Shown: positions 8,503 to 18,161, counted from the stretch's first letter. The stretch is DNA of 64,000 nucleotides from Ruminococcus sp. (GCA_022768065.1 JALELS010000023.1:1-64000), one strand, 5' to 3'. A program made the numbers and translations. The notes: a model not told the origin generated them from the letters alone.

Positions 8503-9129
8503 TTATTTTGCCTCGCGTTTTTTCTCCTCTTTTTGATTTTTAACGGCTTTAAGCCTTGTAAAATCTTCACGCTCTTTTTCCTCGAGTGCTTCGGAGATGT
8601 ACTTAATCGTACCCGTAAACTGAGGTATCATTATGTTGTTTAACGCGTTGGCACGCTTTTGCGTTTTTTTGACTGCATCCGCAAGCCGGTAAATCGAAGC
8701 CTCGGTTTCGGCAAGCTTTACGGTCATTTTTTTTGCCTCGTTGAAGTTTATGTAAGCCTCGTCAAGGTGGGAGTTTGTCGAATTAAAGCCGAAATACGGC
8801 ATCAGCTTGCTGCTTTCAAGCGATATTTTCGGTATCTCAACACCCATTACGCTGCGAAAATCAAGGGAAAGCCCGTTATCAACGGGTATGGTTCTTGCAA
8901 AATTACCGCAAACGCCAAGCGTAATATTGGCAAGCTTCAAGGACGAATAAGCCTTGTCGTATACTGCGTTTATATTTGCCTCGACTTCCTTTGCTTCGCT
9001 TATAAGCTGCATCATCTCACGAACAAGAATGTTACGTTTTCTGTCCATCAGCTCATAGCCGAGCTTGGCTAAATCGAGAGATTTCTGCGTCGCCATCAAA
9101 TTGGCTTTTGTCGGGAACACCTGTGCCAT
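8503..9129 (-). CDS. ntpD: V/A-type ATPase subunit D (central rotor shaft)
   Basis: 208 residues, mostly helical. The N-terminus (FPTKANLMATQKSLDLAKLGYELMDRKRNILVREM, split here only by recognition) and the mid segment with PYFGFNSTNSHLDEAY are typical of subunit D, the coiled-coil shaft that turns inside the A3B3 head. The C-terminus is a short lysine/glutamate-rich tail. It is the last gene of the operon, 33 bases after subunit B, with ribosome site AGGAGG, and is followed by the operon terminator. Confidence 0.93.
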   Translation of the reverse strand: MAQVFPTKANLMATQKSLDLAKLGYELMDRKRNILVREMMQLISEAKEVEANINAVYDKAYSSLKLANITLGVCGNFARTIPVDNGLSLDFRSVMGVEIPKISLESSKLMPYFGFNSTNSHLDEAYINFNEAKKMTVKLAETEASIYRLADAVKKTQKRANALNNIMIPQFTGTIKYISEALEEKEREDFTRLKAVKNQKEEKKREAK

Positions 9130-9162
9130 CGGCTTTTCCTCCTTTTCCGAATTTTAAAAGGC

Positions 9163-10536
9163 TCAGTTTTTGCCTTTATAGTACTTATCAAGAGTCTTAT
9201 CATCAACACGGTCGAGCATACGGCGCGGAAGCATTGAAAGAAGCTCCCAGCCGAGGTCGAGAGTCTCGTCAATGGTACGGTTTTCGGTAAAGCTCTGATT
9301 CAAGAACCTGTTGTCAAATTCCTTGCCGAACTTCATAAGAAGCTTATCGTCCGGCGACAGCTCGTCTTCGCCTATTACCGATGCAAGGGATTTTGCGTCC
9401 TGAACCTTGGCGTATGTTGCGAGAAGCTGGTTTGAAAGAGCCGAATGATCCTCTCTTGTAAAGCCCTCGCCTATACCGTCCTTCATAAGACGCGACAGAG
9501 ACGAAAGTACGTTGACCGGCGGATAAATGCCTTTATAGTCAAGGTCGCGGTCAAGAACTATCTGACCCTCGGTAATATAACCCGTAAGGTCGGGAATGGG
9601 GTGCGTAATATCGTCGTTGGGCATTGTAAGAATGGGTATCTGCGTAACAGAGCCCTCAACGCCCTCTATCATACCCGCGCGCTCATAAAGTGAGGCAAGG
9701 TCCGAATAAAGGTAGCCGGGGAAACCTTTACGGCTCGGAATTTCGCCCTTTGACGAGCTGAATTCACGAAGAGCCTCTGCGTATGACGTCATATCGGTCA
9801 AAATTACAAGTATGTGTTTATGAAGAGTAAATGCGAGATATTCCGCCGCGGTAAGAGCGCAGCGCGGAGTCATAATTCTCTCGATTATAGGGTCGTTTGA
9901 AAGGTTTAAGAACATAACAACCCTGTTCATTACATTCGCCTCTTCAAATGAAGTGCGGAAGTAATTTGCAACGTCGTTTTTGACGCCCATTGCCGCGAAA
10001 ACTATTGCGAAGTCCTCGGTATCGGAAATTGTGGACTGACGCACTATCTGAACGGCAAGCTCGTTGTGCTTCATACCGGAGCCCGAGAATATAGGCAATT
10101 TCTGACCGCGTATAAGCGTTGCGAGAGCGTCTATCGACGATATACCCGTCTGGATAAAGTTACGCGGATATTCACGCGATACGGGGTTTATGGGAGCGCC
10201 GTTAACATCGCGCTTCTCTTCGGGATAAACCTCTCCGAGCCCGTCTATGGGTCTGCCGAGTCCGTCGAACACTCTGCCGAGGATTTCGGGCGAAAGGGAT
10301 ATTTCCATAGGTTTACCGGTAAGGCTTGTGGAAGCATTCTGAAGAGAAATGCCGCGTGTTCCCTCAAACACCTGAACCGTGATATGCTCGCCGTCTATCT
10401 TAACTATTCTGCCGGTGCGCTTTGTACCGTCCTCAAGTGTAAAGTTGACTATTTCGTCAAACGAGGCGTCCTTTACGCCGTCAAGCTCAACAAGTGAGCC
10501 GTTGATAGCATCAAGTCTTAAATGTTGAATTATCAT
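9163..10536 (-). CDS. ntpB: V/A-type ATPase subunit B (non-catalytic head subunit)
   Basis: 457 residues from the ATG at 10536. The typical degenerate P-loop of B subunits is present ([11 protein letters not shown]), as are [13 protein letters not shown] and [26 protein letters not shown]-type blocks. Subunit B alternates with A in the hexameric head. A GTG nine bases further upstream (10545) is possible, but AGGTGAG sits at proper distance only from the ATG. It follows subunit A closely in the operon. Confidence 0.95.
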   Translation of the reverse strand: MIIQHLRLDAINGSLVELDGVKDASFDEIVNFTLEDGTKRTGRIVKIDGEHITVQVFEGTRGISLQNASTSLTGKPMEISLSPEILGRVFDGLGRPIDGLGEVYPEEKRDVNGAPINPVSREYPRNFIQTGISSIDALATLIRGQKLPIFSGSGMKHNELAVQIVRQSTISDTEDFAIVFAAMGVKNDVANYFRTSFEEANVMNRVVMFLNLSNDPIIERIMTPRCALTAAEYLAFTLHKHILVILTDMTSYAEALREFSSSKGEIPSRKGFPGYLYSDLASLYERAGMIEGVEGSVTQIPILTMPNDDITHPIPDLTGYITEGQIVLDRDLDYKGIYPPVNVLSSLSRLMKDGIGEGFTREDHSALSNQLLATYAKVQDAKSLASVIGEDELSPDDKLLMKFGKEFDNRFLNQSFTENRTIDETLDLGWELLSMLPRRMLDRVDDKTLDKYYKGKN

Positions 10537-10550
10537 TGTGCTCACCTACC

Positions 10551-12314
10551 TTACTTCAGTATTCCGTCCATAACGGCGTCGGTTTCTTTGATGTAATCGT
10601 CGAGCATTCCTATATTGCTGTTCGGTACATCGTATTTCATCTTTGTAAACTTATCAAACAGTCCCGTGGCTGTTATCTTTGAAAGAGGTATCTGCCTTGC
10701 GACTACTTCCTTTGCTCTGTGGTACAAATGGAGTATAACGTGCATCATCTTAAACTGCTTTTCAAGCGGAACGAAAGTATCGTCGGCGTGGAATGCGTTT
10801 TGCTGAAGGAATCCGACTCTTATAACACGCGCCGTTTCGATTACGAGCTTCTGATCGTCGGGAAGCACGTCCGCACCTATCAGCTTTACTATCTCCATAA
10901 GGGAATTTTCCTCAAGTAAAAGCGAGCAAAGCTCTTCGCGGTATTTCATAAAGTCGGGCGAAACATTATCTCTGTACCAGTTTGCAAGGTCGCCCGTGTA
11001 TTCGCTGTAAGAGAGGGTCCAGTTTATTGCCGGATAGTGTCTCGCATAAGCGAGCGATTTATCAAGCGCCCAGAAGCATCTTGTAAAACGCTTTGTATTC
11101 TGAGTTACAGGCTCGGAAAAGTCGGAGCCCTGGGGCGATACCGCACCGATAAGCGTTATTGAACCCTCGGTGCCGTTAAGGTTTTCGGTATAACCCGAAC
11201 GCTCATAGAATTCGGAAAGTCTCGACGGAAGATATGCCGGGAAGCCTTCGTCGGCGGGCATTTCCTCAAGTCGTCCGGAAATTTCTCTGAGTGCCTCAGC
11301 CCAACGTGAAGTTGAGTCTGCCATAAGTGCCGTATCATAGCCCATATCGCGGTAATACTCCGCTATTGTAATGCCTGTGTAAATTGAAGCCTCACGTGCC
11401 GCAACGGGCATATTTGAGGTATTGGCTATAAGCATTGTTCTGTCAAGAAGCGGTCTGCCGGTCTTGGGGTCGGTAATATCCGAAAACTCGGTAAGTACCT
11501 GAGTCATCTCATTGCCGCGCTCGCCGCAGCCGACATAAATTATGATATCGGCGTCGCACCATTTGGCAAGCTGATGCTGAGTCATTGTTTTACCTGTACC
11601 GAAACCGCCGGGGATTGCAGCCGCACCGCCCTTGGCTATCGGGAAAACGGTGTCGATTACACGCTGACCCGTGACAAGCGGTTTAGTGGCGGGAAGCCTT
11701 TTTTTAATGGGTCTCGGATTTCTTATGGGCCACTTCTGCAAAAGCGTAAGCTCTGTTATATTGCCCTTTTCGTCCTTAATTTTTGCAACCGTATCGTTTA
11801 CGGTGTATTCGCCGTCGGGCATTACCTCGGTAACGGTACCCGAAAGCAGAGGACTTAACATTATTTTATGAGTTATTACCGGCGTTTCCGGGCACTCGGC
11901 GTAAATATCGCCGCCGGAAAGGGTGTCGCCGACTTTAACCTTTAAGGTTACTTTATATTTCTTTTCGGTGTCAAGCGGAGAGAACTGGGCGCCCTTGCCT
12001 ATAAAAGCGCCGAATTTCTTTTCGATTGCGGGGAGGGGTCTTTCGATACCGTCGAATATGTTGCCGATTATTCCGGGGCCTAAGGTAACACTCATGGGAA
12101 GTCCCGTTGAATATACCGGTTCACCGGGTTTAAGTCCCGTGGTCTCCTCGTATACCTGAATGGTGGTCATCTTTTTATCAAGGCCTATTACCTCGCCTAT
12201 CAGCTTTTCTTTGCCGACGTAGACCATTTCCATCATACTCAAATCAGTCTCGCCTTTTATGGTAACGACAGGGCCGTTGATACCGAATATTACATTCTCT
12301 GACAAATATATCAC
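10551..12314 (-). CDS. ntpA: V/A-type ATPase catalytic subunit A
   Basis: 587 residues, normal length. It binds and hydrolyses (or makes) ATP in the head. The P-loop is GGFGTGKT at 236-243, followed by QHQLAKW. The non-homologous insert of A subunits (about 110-200) and the GCGERGNEM block are present. The start overlaps the stop of subunit E by four bases, which implies translational coupling. Confidence 0.97.
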   Translation of the reverse strand: MIYLSENVIFGINGPVVTIKGETDLSMMEMVYVGKEKLIGEVIGLDKKMTTIQVYEETTGLKPGEPVYSTGLPMSVTLGPGIIGNIFDGIERPLPAIEKKFGAFIGKGAQFSPLDTEKKYKVTLKVKVGDTLSGGDIYAECPETPVITHKIMLSPLLSGTVTEVMPDGEYTVNDTVAKIKDEKGNITELTLLQKWPIRNPRPIKKRLPATKPLVTGQRVIDTVFPIAKGGAAAIPGGFGTGKTMTQHQLAKWCDADIIIYVGCGERGNEMTQVLTEFSDITDPKTGRPLLDRTMLIANTSNMPVAAREASIYTGITIAEYYRDMGYDTALMADSTSRWAEALREISGRLEEMPADEGFPAYLPSRLSEFYERSGYTENLNGTEGSITLIGAVSPQGSDFSEPVTQNTKRFTRCFWALDKSLAYARHYPAINWTLSYSEYTGDLANWYRDNVSPDFMKYREELCSLLLEENSLMEIVKLIGADVLPDDQKLVIETARVIRVGFLQQNAFHADDTFVPLEKQFKMMHVILHLYHRAKEVVARQIPLSKITATGLFDKFTKMKYDVPNSNIGMLDDYIKETDAVMDGILK

Positions 12315-12913
12315 TCCTCGATGGAAAGTCCCGAATGTTCAAGGAACCATTCTTTTTGCTCTTTGAGCTTTGTATCAAGAGTATCGTCGGCAAGGCAGTG
12401 CGTTTTACGATCCGCCGCTCTCAAACCGCCGTAAACTATATCGTCGCTTTCGGTGACGACGCAACCGTTTTTAAATACCGCCTTGAGATCGTCGGAAAAT
12501 ACGAGATCCTCTTTGCGTAAAAACAACTCAACGTCTCCGCCGTCAAAAGCCTCGGCAACCTCTTTTGCCGATGAGACAAGCTTTTCACGGTAAGAATCGG
12601 TTTTTGTATACTCTTTTATTTTTTCGCCTGCCGCGTCAAATACCTTTTTGCAAAGCTCTGCGCGAAGATCGGTAAGTTCTTTTCTTGACTTTTCTTCACA
12701 TTCGGAAACAGCGCTGTTACACTCTGCCTTTATGCGTGCGGTTTCGTATTCGGTATATGCCTTATAGCGATCCTCAGCCTCTTTTTGGAGAGCGCGCAAA
12801 CGCTCAACGCGCAGACGGTCTGTTTCTTCATCTATATTTTTGCACTCTTCGTCCGCAAGAGCCTTTATGGCAGATAAGAACGCTTCTGTCTTTTTGCTGT
12901 TAATTTCTTCCAT
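12311..12913 (-). CDS. ntpE: V/A-type ATPase subunit E (peripheral stalk)
   Basis: 200 residues. A long charged N-terminal helix rich in Glu, Arg and Lys (about 1-95) precedes a small globular C-terminal domain, the layout of subunit E. It pairs with the G/H subunit to form the outer stalks holding the head to subunit I. Ribosome site GAGGTGAG. It lies between F and A and overlaps A by four bases. Sequence conservation is modest, so position in the operon supports the call. Confidence 0.88.
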   Translation of the reverse strand: MEEINSKKTEAFLSAIKALADEECKNIDEETDRLRVERLRALQKEAEDRYKAYTEYETARIKAECNSAVSECEEKSRKELTDLRAELCKKVFDAAGEKIKEYTKTDSYREKLVSSAKEVAEAFDGGDVELFLRKEDLVFSDDLKAVFKNGCVVTESDDIVYGGLRAADRKTHCLADDTLDTKLKEQKEWFLEHSGLSIEE

Positions 12914-12932
12914 GATCTCACCTCACTGTTCT

Positions 12933-13238
12933 TTAAATCTTAATACCGATGGCGTCGCGGATATATTCGGTAATGGAATCACGGTTTCTGCCGTTTCCGT
13001 CGCCGTCGGGAATTGTAACAAGCAGCGGCCTGTTGCCCTGCTTTAATTTTTTCACCGTTTCGGGGCAAAGCTCGGCAACGCCTGCGGTTATAAGCAGTAT
13101 GCCGATGTCTTCCGCAGACAAAGCCTTTTTGAAAGCCTTTTCGGCTTCATCGCGCGAAGTCACCCGCTTTGCTTCAATTCCGGCAAGACGCATACCGATC
13201 ATAGCGTCGGTATTGTCGCTTATCAAGAAGAATTTCAT
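12933..13238 (-). CDS. ntpG: V/A-type ATPase subunit F (central stalk)
   Basis: 101 residues starting MKFFLISDNTDAMIGMRLAGI, a Rossmann-like fold typical of subunit F, which binds the D shaft. I chose the ATG at 13238 with AAAGGG upstream rather than the longer frame from 13301, whose first 21 residues do not look like the family. It stands between K and E, not between C and A as in Enterococcus. Confidence 0.9.
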   Translation of the reverse strand: MKFFLISDNTDAMIGMRLAGIEAKRVTSRDEAEKAFKKALSAEDIGILLITAGVAELCPETVKKLKQGNRPLLVTIPDGDGNGRNRDSITEYIRDAIGIKI

Positions 13239-13371
13239 AACAATTACCCTTTGTATCCGTAATCTTTTTGGGGAGCCCCCAATGTGCCCTTCGGCAACCA
13301 AAACAGCTCACAGTCTGTCTTTTTTCGGTCATAAGGCGGCCTTTGAAAGAACGGTGCCGCCGCAAATCGTT

Positions 13372-13833
13372 TTAGACCTTCTGGAGAATAAGAATTGAAA
13401 TAACAACACCGTAAAGTGCTATGGACTCACCGAGTGCAACGAATATAATTGACTTACCGAATGACTTGGGGTCCTCTGCGGTAGCGGCTATTGCTGCGGG
13501 TGCGCCTGCGGCAACGGCAATACCGCCGCCGATACCTGCGAGACCTGTTACAAGGCCTGCAGCCAAAAGTCCCATACCCTTTGAATTATCAACAGTCTCG
13601 GTAGCTGTGGTTGCAGCAGAGGCGTCGGCAGCCGAAGCATTGTTATCGTCTGCAGCGAAAACGCTTACCGAAAGAGCGGCAATAAGAACAGTAAGTACAG
13701 CGAAGGTTGCGAGATTTACCGCAACGGAGCGTTTAATGCTTCTGCCCTGATTTCTTTTTTTGATTATTGCATACGCTGTTGCAAGTATTGCTGCGGGTGC
13801 AAGGATGAGAAGTACATAGAAAAGAGTTGACAT
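13372..13833 (-). CDS. ntpK: V/A-type ATPase rotor ring subunit K (c-type) with extra N-terminal segments
   Basis: 153 residues. A c-type hairpin lies at about 86-153, with the ion-carrying glutamate E136 in LGESIALYG. Before it come a membrane helix (about 4-23), a basic loop, and a second hydrophobic stretch ending in VFA-ADD at about 58-63 that looks like a signal-peptidase site. An Ala/Asp/Thr-rich linker then follows (about 61-84). This resembles the Thermus ring subunit, whose leader is removed, but with one more helix. At the position where sodium-type rings carry Gln, this protein appears to have Val107, which argues for protons; E136-S137 and Y141 are sodium-like, so the ion is undecided. 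Confidence 0.9.
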   Translation of the reverse strand: MSTLFYVLLILAPAAILATAYAIIKKRNQGRSIKRSVAVNLATFAVLTVLIAALSVSVFAADDNNASAADASAATTATETVDNSKGMGLLAAGLVTGLAGIGGGIAVAAGAPAAIAATAEDPKSFGKSIIFVALGESIALYGVVISILILQKV

Positions 13834-13852
13834 AATTTTATTCCTCCAACTT

Positions 13853-15790
13853 TTAATTTTGCGCGTTTAATTTTATCGGCTTGAAAGCCGTTCCTCCGCC
13901 CTCATAGAAGCGGCTGAACATCTCGTAATATTCAAGACGAAGTGCCTGTATGCCGGTCAAAAGACCTTCAAGCGCAATGACAAGAATATTGCCGAGGATG
14001 ATAACAAAGATGTTCTCGTGTGCACCGGCGAGTGAGAATACAACCATCATCATACCTGCATGGACAAGTACGAATGCGCCGACACGAAGGAAGGATACCG
14101 TGTTGCTCAAATACGAAAGCACATATTCGAGAAGCTCAAACACATTTTGAAGTATGAAGTCCCCGATGCTCTCCGGCTTCCAATCAGGCTTCCTTTCGAT
14201 AAGACCTATCGGGATATCCTTTATCATAAGCAGAACCGCCGTTACCGCAAGCGTTACGGCGCATACCTTATTCGGTACGGGAGACGGACCGCCCATAAAG
14301 CCGGAAGCGAGATTTACGCCGGACAGATACATCAAAAGTCCCGTAAGTCCGTTTTGACTAAACAGCGCTTCGCCGAACTGTTTACGCTTTATGCATGCGT
14401 AAATATTAAGCAGCATTGCAACTACCATAAGCCCTATGCCTATACCGATAGCTATCAAAAGAACCGTATTTACGCTTTCCATTACGGTCATCGGCTTGCC
14501 CTTCCAGCCGAGAGCATGGTAAACGGGATCGAGCATATGCTCATATCCGAACACGCTGCCGAACATAAAGCCGAAGAACATCGACGAAATTCCGCACGGA
14601 ATAAGTATTTTGCCGAGCTTTATCTTTTTCTTTGCCCACATAAATATGCCTATGAGCATTAAGACGAAGCCCTGACCGAGATCGCCGAACATCATACCGA
14701 AAAGTATTGTATATGTTATAGCCACGAACCCGGTAATATCTATATCGTCATACGACGGTGTGCCGTACATATCGACATAAAATCTGTATGGATCAACAAA
14801 AGCTTTAAACAGCTTCGGCGTCTTTTTGAGTTTAACCGGAACCACGGTCTTGCCGTCATGCGGAGGCTCGCTTATCTCGACTGATATTTCATCGATATTT
14901 TTAAGCTCCTTTTTAAACTTCTTTTCGCTGCCCTCCGGAATAAACCCGGTAAACATAAAGTACTTGTCATTGTGCAGCGCGTAAGAGCGGAGCTCATAAA
15001 GCGAATTCTGATATACAAGATTTGAATAAATCTTGTTGCAATGGTCGTGCTCTGTCTGCCAAAGCTCTCGGATTTTATCGTCCGTCTCTTTTATCTGAGA
15101 CTTGATTATCTCAATGCTCTTTTTAATCTGCTCGATTACTTCCTCAACGGTGCCTGCCGCTCCGGGAACCTCAAACGGTTCAAACAAGAGGAAAGCAAAT
15201 ATACCGTCAATCTCGTTCACCTTGTCACTCGGTGCAAAATATGCGCCCCAATAATCCGTTTTATCCTCGGAGCAAGGATAAAACATAACGTACGGATTAT
15301 CTTTGAACACCGTCTTCAGCTTTTCGTAGCTCTCCTTCGGCATATGACCGAAACGTATTTTGACGAATTCGCATTGCGATACCTGGTCAAGGTCAATACC
15401 AAGGCCCTTAAAGTGCGAATATTTTTCAATACCGCCCTCGCATACCGCCTTTTGGTCGAGCAACGAGCTTCGCTGCTCATAAAGTCCTATAACCTTTTTT
15501 TCAACGTCCTTAAGATAAGACGCGTCCTTTTCGTCAACGTCCGAATCGCTTTCTTCTATGCTTTTAAATTCGAGATCAAATTTTGCAGCTTTCGCTATAT
15601 CACGAAGCTCCGACAGCTCACCGGCATACGGATTGTCATCAACAAACGGTACGAATCCCATTGACGAAGATATGTATTTCGCCGCGGAATCCGGATGAAA
15701 ACACTCGCTCTCGCAAAGCCTTGCACTCAAGTCATAAAGCTTTGTAAGGCTGCCGCTTATTTTGACAAGCTTCATCTTTTCGATAGCCAT
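13853..15790 (-). CDS. ntpI: V/A-type ATPase subunit I (membrane stator)
   Basis: 645 residues. The cytoplasmic arm (about 1-330, partly coiled coil, with CEFVKIRFGHMPKE) is followed by a membrane half with about seven to eight helices. These include GMMFGDLGQGF and a C-terminal LSYLSNTVSFLRVGAF helix that carries the arginine facing the rotor ring. Its role is to anchor the peripheral stalks and form the ion half-channels. It is preceded 37 bases upstream by I-prime, a soluble relative of its own arm. Confidence 0.95.
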   Translation of the reverse strand: MAIEKMKLVKISGSLTKLYDLSARLCESECFHPDSAAKYISSSMGFVPFVDDNPYAGELSELRDIAKAAKFDLEFKSIEESDSDVDEKDASYLKDVEKKVIGLYEQRSSLLDQKAVCEGGIEKYSHFKGLGIDLDQVSQCEFVKIRFGHMPKESYEKLKTVFKDNPYVMFYPCSEDKTDYWGAYFAPSDKVNEIDGIFAFLLFEPFEVPGAAGTVEEVIEQIKKSIEIIKSQIKETDDKIRELWQTEHDHCNKIYSNLVYQNSLYELRSYALHNDKYFMFTGFIPEGSEKKFKKELKNIDEISVEISEPPHDGKTVVPVKLKKTPKLFKAFVDPYRFYVDMYGTPSYDDIDITGFVAITYTILFGMMFGDLGQGFVLMLIGIFMWAKKKIKLGKILIPCGISSMFFGFMFGSVFGYEHMLDPVYHALGWKGKPMTVMESVNTVLLIAIGIGIGLMVVAMLLNIYACIKRKQFGEALFSQNGLTGLLMYLSGVNLASGFMGGPSPVPNKVCAVTLAVTAVLLMIKDIPIGLIERKPDWKPESIGDFILQNVFELLEYVLSYLSNTVSFLRVGAFVLVHAGMMMVVFSLAGAHENIFVIILGNILVIALEGLLTGIQALRLEYYEMFSRFYEGGGTAFKPIKLNAQN

Positions 15791-15827
15791 AGCCCCTACC
15801 GTCTCCTTTCGGTTTTTATAAGGTCAG

Positions 15828-16763
15828 TCAGGATACCTTAATCTTGACTGTTTCCGATTCTGTATAAAATGCACCGTCTATCTCTTTGAGCTTTTGCTCC
15901 GTCTCGTCCTTTGTTGACAGCGGAAGCAAACCGCACAGGATATACGAGTTATTGTTTAAAAGTCCGTTCCTTAATATTTCAAATTTTTCGGACTCGTTCA
16001 CGAGCGTATAGTAAAGTGAATTGCAAAGCTCGAAATGCAGTTTAAAGTAATACTCTTCCATTGCCTCGGCTTCAAGTATCTGTCGGTTGAGAATTTCGAT
16101 ATTTTTATCTATCTGTTCCTCAACCTTTTCGGCTTCGCCCGACGCCGACGGAATATTTATCGGCTCAAACAGCATCGACGCAAAAACGGAATCGACGCGT
16201 TCAAAATCCGACCTCGGCACAAGATAAATGCCCCAGCAATCCGTATCGCTCTCATATGATTTAAAAAATTCTATATACGGGTCGTTTTTATGTATTTCAA
16301 GAAGTCTTTTAAGACAATCCTTCGGCATATGACCGAACCGCGCCTTAACAAATTCACACTCGGTGAGAGTCTGAATGTCTACGGGGAGACCGCTGAACAG
16401 GCGGATTCGTTTCTTGCCCTCCTCGCACTCCTCCTTTTGCTCAAGCAGGAGCTGCTTATCACGTTTAAACTTCTTGTATTTATTGTATATCTCTTCGGTC
16501 TTTGCGTCAAAGTCCTGCGGCAAATCCTGCTTTTTTCCCGGCAAGGTGTATTTCCAGCCGGCATATTTAGCCACAGAAGTAAGCCGCTTTATCGGTTTTT
16601 CGTAAGGGTCGTCGCCCTCGACGCGCCTGAAATCAAGCGCAGCCTCATTTTTGGTCGCGGGAGCTTCGCTTTTGAAATTACCCGACAGCAGAACCGCCAA
16701 AACATCGCGGAGACTGTCTTCGCCGCAAAGCACACGGACTTTTTTAAACTTCTCTTTCTTCAT
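15828..16763 (-). CDS. Membrane-less paralogue of V-ATPase subunit I (I-prime)
   Basis: 311 residues, no membrane helices. From about residue 85 to the end it runs colinear with the cytoplasmic arm of the adjacent subunit I. Shared blocks are CEFVKARFGHMPK (CEFVKIRFGHMPK in I), DCWGIYLVPRSD (DYWGAYFAPSD), LFEPINIPSASGEAE (LFEPFEVPGAAGTVE), and IDKNIEILNRQI (IKKSIEIIKSQI). It ends just where the membrane half of I would begin. The frame is intact, and its ATG shares one base with the stop of subunit C (TAATG), so it is translated as part of the operon. Inferred: a second collar or stalk-capping piece, or a regulator of assembly. I know of no assigned function. Confidence 0.85.
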   Translation of the reverse strand: MKKEKFKKVRVLCGEDSLRDVLAVLLSGNFKSEAPATKNEAALDFRRVEGDDPYEKPIKRLTSVAKYAGWKYTLPGKKQDLPQDFDAKTEEIYNKYKKFKRDKQLLLEQKEECEEGKKRIRLFSGLPVDIQTLTECEFVKARFGHMPKDCLKRLLEIHKNDPYIEFFKSYESDTDCWGIYLVPRSDFERVDSVFASMLFEPINIPSASGEAEKVEEQIDKNIEILNRQILEAEAMEEYYFKLHFELCNSLYYTLVNESEKFEILRNGLLNNNSYILCGLLPLSTKDETEQKLKEIDGAFYTESETVKIKVS

Positions 16764-17818
16764 TACTTATCATCCGACTTTATCAGATATTTCATTATTT
16801 CCTCGGGCGGAAGCGAATATCTTATGCCCTCTATTATATGGGTTACGTTTCGCATTTCGTTTTCCATTATCCCTACATAGCTTAAAAATACCGTTTCGGG
16901 ATGTGTTGAATAGCGAAGCTGCTTTTCGTTTATGCGAAGCTGCATAATTGCGGTCTTGCGCTCAATTACCATATCGCCGTCGGGAAGATATTTGCCGTAG
17001 CGCGTCTTTTTAAGCAGTTCCAAAACCTCGTCCGGAGACGACGCCGCCAAAAGACCCACAAGCTCTTTTTCGCTGAATGAGGTAACCCCCGAGTTAAAGA
17101 AATTACCTGTATGTATATCGGAACCGCTGCCGTAATATTTTTTGAGCCTGTAAATGCTCTCGATAGTCTTCATATCTGACCTCATACGGAAGAAATCAAG
17201 CAGTTCCTCGCGTTTTTTGCCTTTTTTGTACTTTTCGCATATTATCGACGAAGCCTCTGTGTACAGATAATTGTAAAGCACGTTTTCAAGAAGCTGAACG
17301 GAAAAATCCGTTTTGCCGTTCATCGCCTTTTTTATTATGCTCTCATACCTGGTGCCGTGAAGCCCGGAAAGCAGCTCATCAAAATTACGCGCTCTTTCTA
17401 AGGGGAGCATGGTAAGCTCCGAATGTTCTTTAAAGAAATCCGGAATAAACAAAAGGTATTCGCCTATATTGTCGCTGTCAAGATAATCGGCGCAGGTTAT
17501 TATGCAGTCAACGTCGTTTTTAAGGAGCAGTATCTCATAAAGATTCTGACCTATTGCCTTTTCAAAAGAACAAAGCGACGCTATACGCGAGAGCATATAG
17601 CGTTTTAAAACAGCCTCGAGGCGGGCACGGTGTATTTTGACATTGGGCACCGAAACAAACGCTTCGCTGTATGAAGTCCTGCTCTTGAGATAATTGGCAG
17701 CCTCGTTGATGGTGCGGCAGTTTGCAAGATCAACATAATTTTCATTTGTCAGCGTGCCGGCGTACATTGCCCTCGCCTTGGCGAGAATGGCGTTTTGTGA
17801 CAGATCGGAAAAGCTCAT
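16763..17818 (-). CDS. ntpC: V/A-type ATPase subunit C (rotor-shaft socket)
   Basis: 351 residues, largely helical, beginning with NAILAKARAMYAGTL and carrying three repeat-like helical bundles ending in YVGIMENEMRNVTHIIEGIRYSL. Subunit C (the d subunit of eukaryotes) sits on the ring and holds the D/F shaft. Ribosome site AAGGAG. It stands second in the operon, before I-prime and I, unlike the usual F-I-K-E-C order. Confidence 0.9.
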   Translation of the reverse strand: MSFSDLSQNAILAKARAMYAGTLTNENYVDLANCRTINEAANYLKSRTSYSEAFVSVPNVKIHRARLEAVLKRYMLSRIASLCSFEKAIGQNLYEILLLKNDVDCIITCADYLDSDNIGEYLLFIPDFFKEHSELTMLPLERARNFDELLSGLHGTRYESIIKKAMNGKTDFSVQLLENVLYNYLYTEASSIICEKYKKGKKREELLDFFRMRSDMKTIESIYRLKKYYGSGSDIHTGNFFNSGVTSFSEKELVGLLAASSPDEVLELLKKTRYGKYLPDGDMVIERKTAIMQLRINEKQLRYSTHPETVFLSYVGIMENEMRNVTHIIEGIRYSLPPEEIMKYLIKSDDK

Positions 17819-17852
17819 TTTCTGCCGCTCCTTTCGTTAATTTGTTTCTTTT

Positions 17853-18161
17853 TCAGCCTATGACGGCTTTAACGATGTCTTCGACCCACTTGTCGCAGTT
17901 TTCATCATAGATTTTTTTGAGCGTGTCGGACCTTTGTTTGGTCTGACCCTCAAGCTCAAGCGACGCACGGTTTACTTTGAGCTCCGCCTTTTCACGCGCC
18001 TTTTTTACGGCGTCCTCGGCGTTCTTTTTATGAGCGGCGTCTATTTCCGTTTTGCGGCGGGAAAGCTCCTCGGTGAGATTTTCACGGCGCTCTCTTGCCT
18101 TTTCGACGCTGAGCCTTGATGCCCTGTCTGCGTCTACAATACGTCTTAATGTATTTTCCAC
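17853..18161 (-). CDS. ntpF: V/A-type ATPase subunit G/H (peripheral stalk coiled coil)
   Basis: 102 residues, almost entirely one charged helix (Arg, Lys, Glu rich), as in the small stalk subunit that wraps around subunit E. First gene of the operon; the start is a GTG with AAGGAGG 9 bases before it. Sequence alone would only say coiled coil; operon position makes the assignment. Confidence 0.85.
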   Translation of the reverse strand: MENTLRRIVDADRASRLSVEKARERRENLTEELSRRKTEIDAAHKKNAEDAVKKAREKAELKVNRASLELEGQTKQRSDTLKKIYDENCDKWVEDIVKAVIG

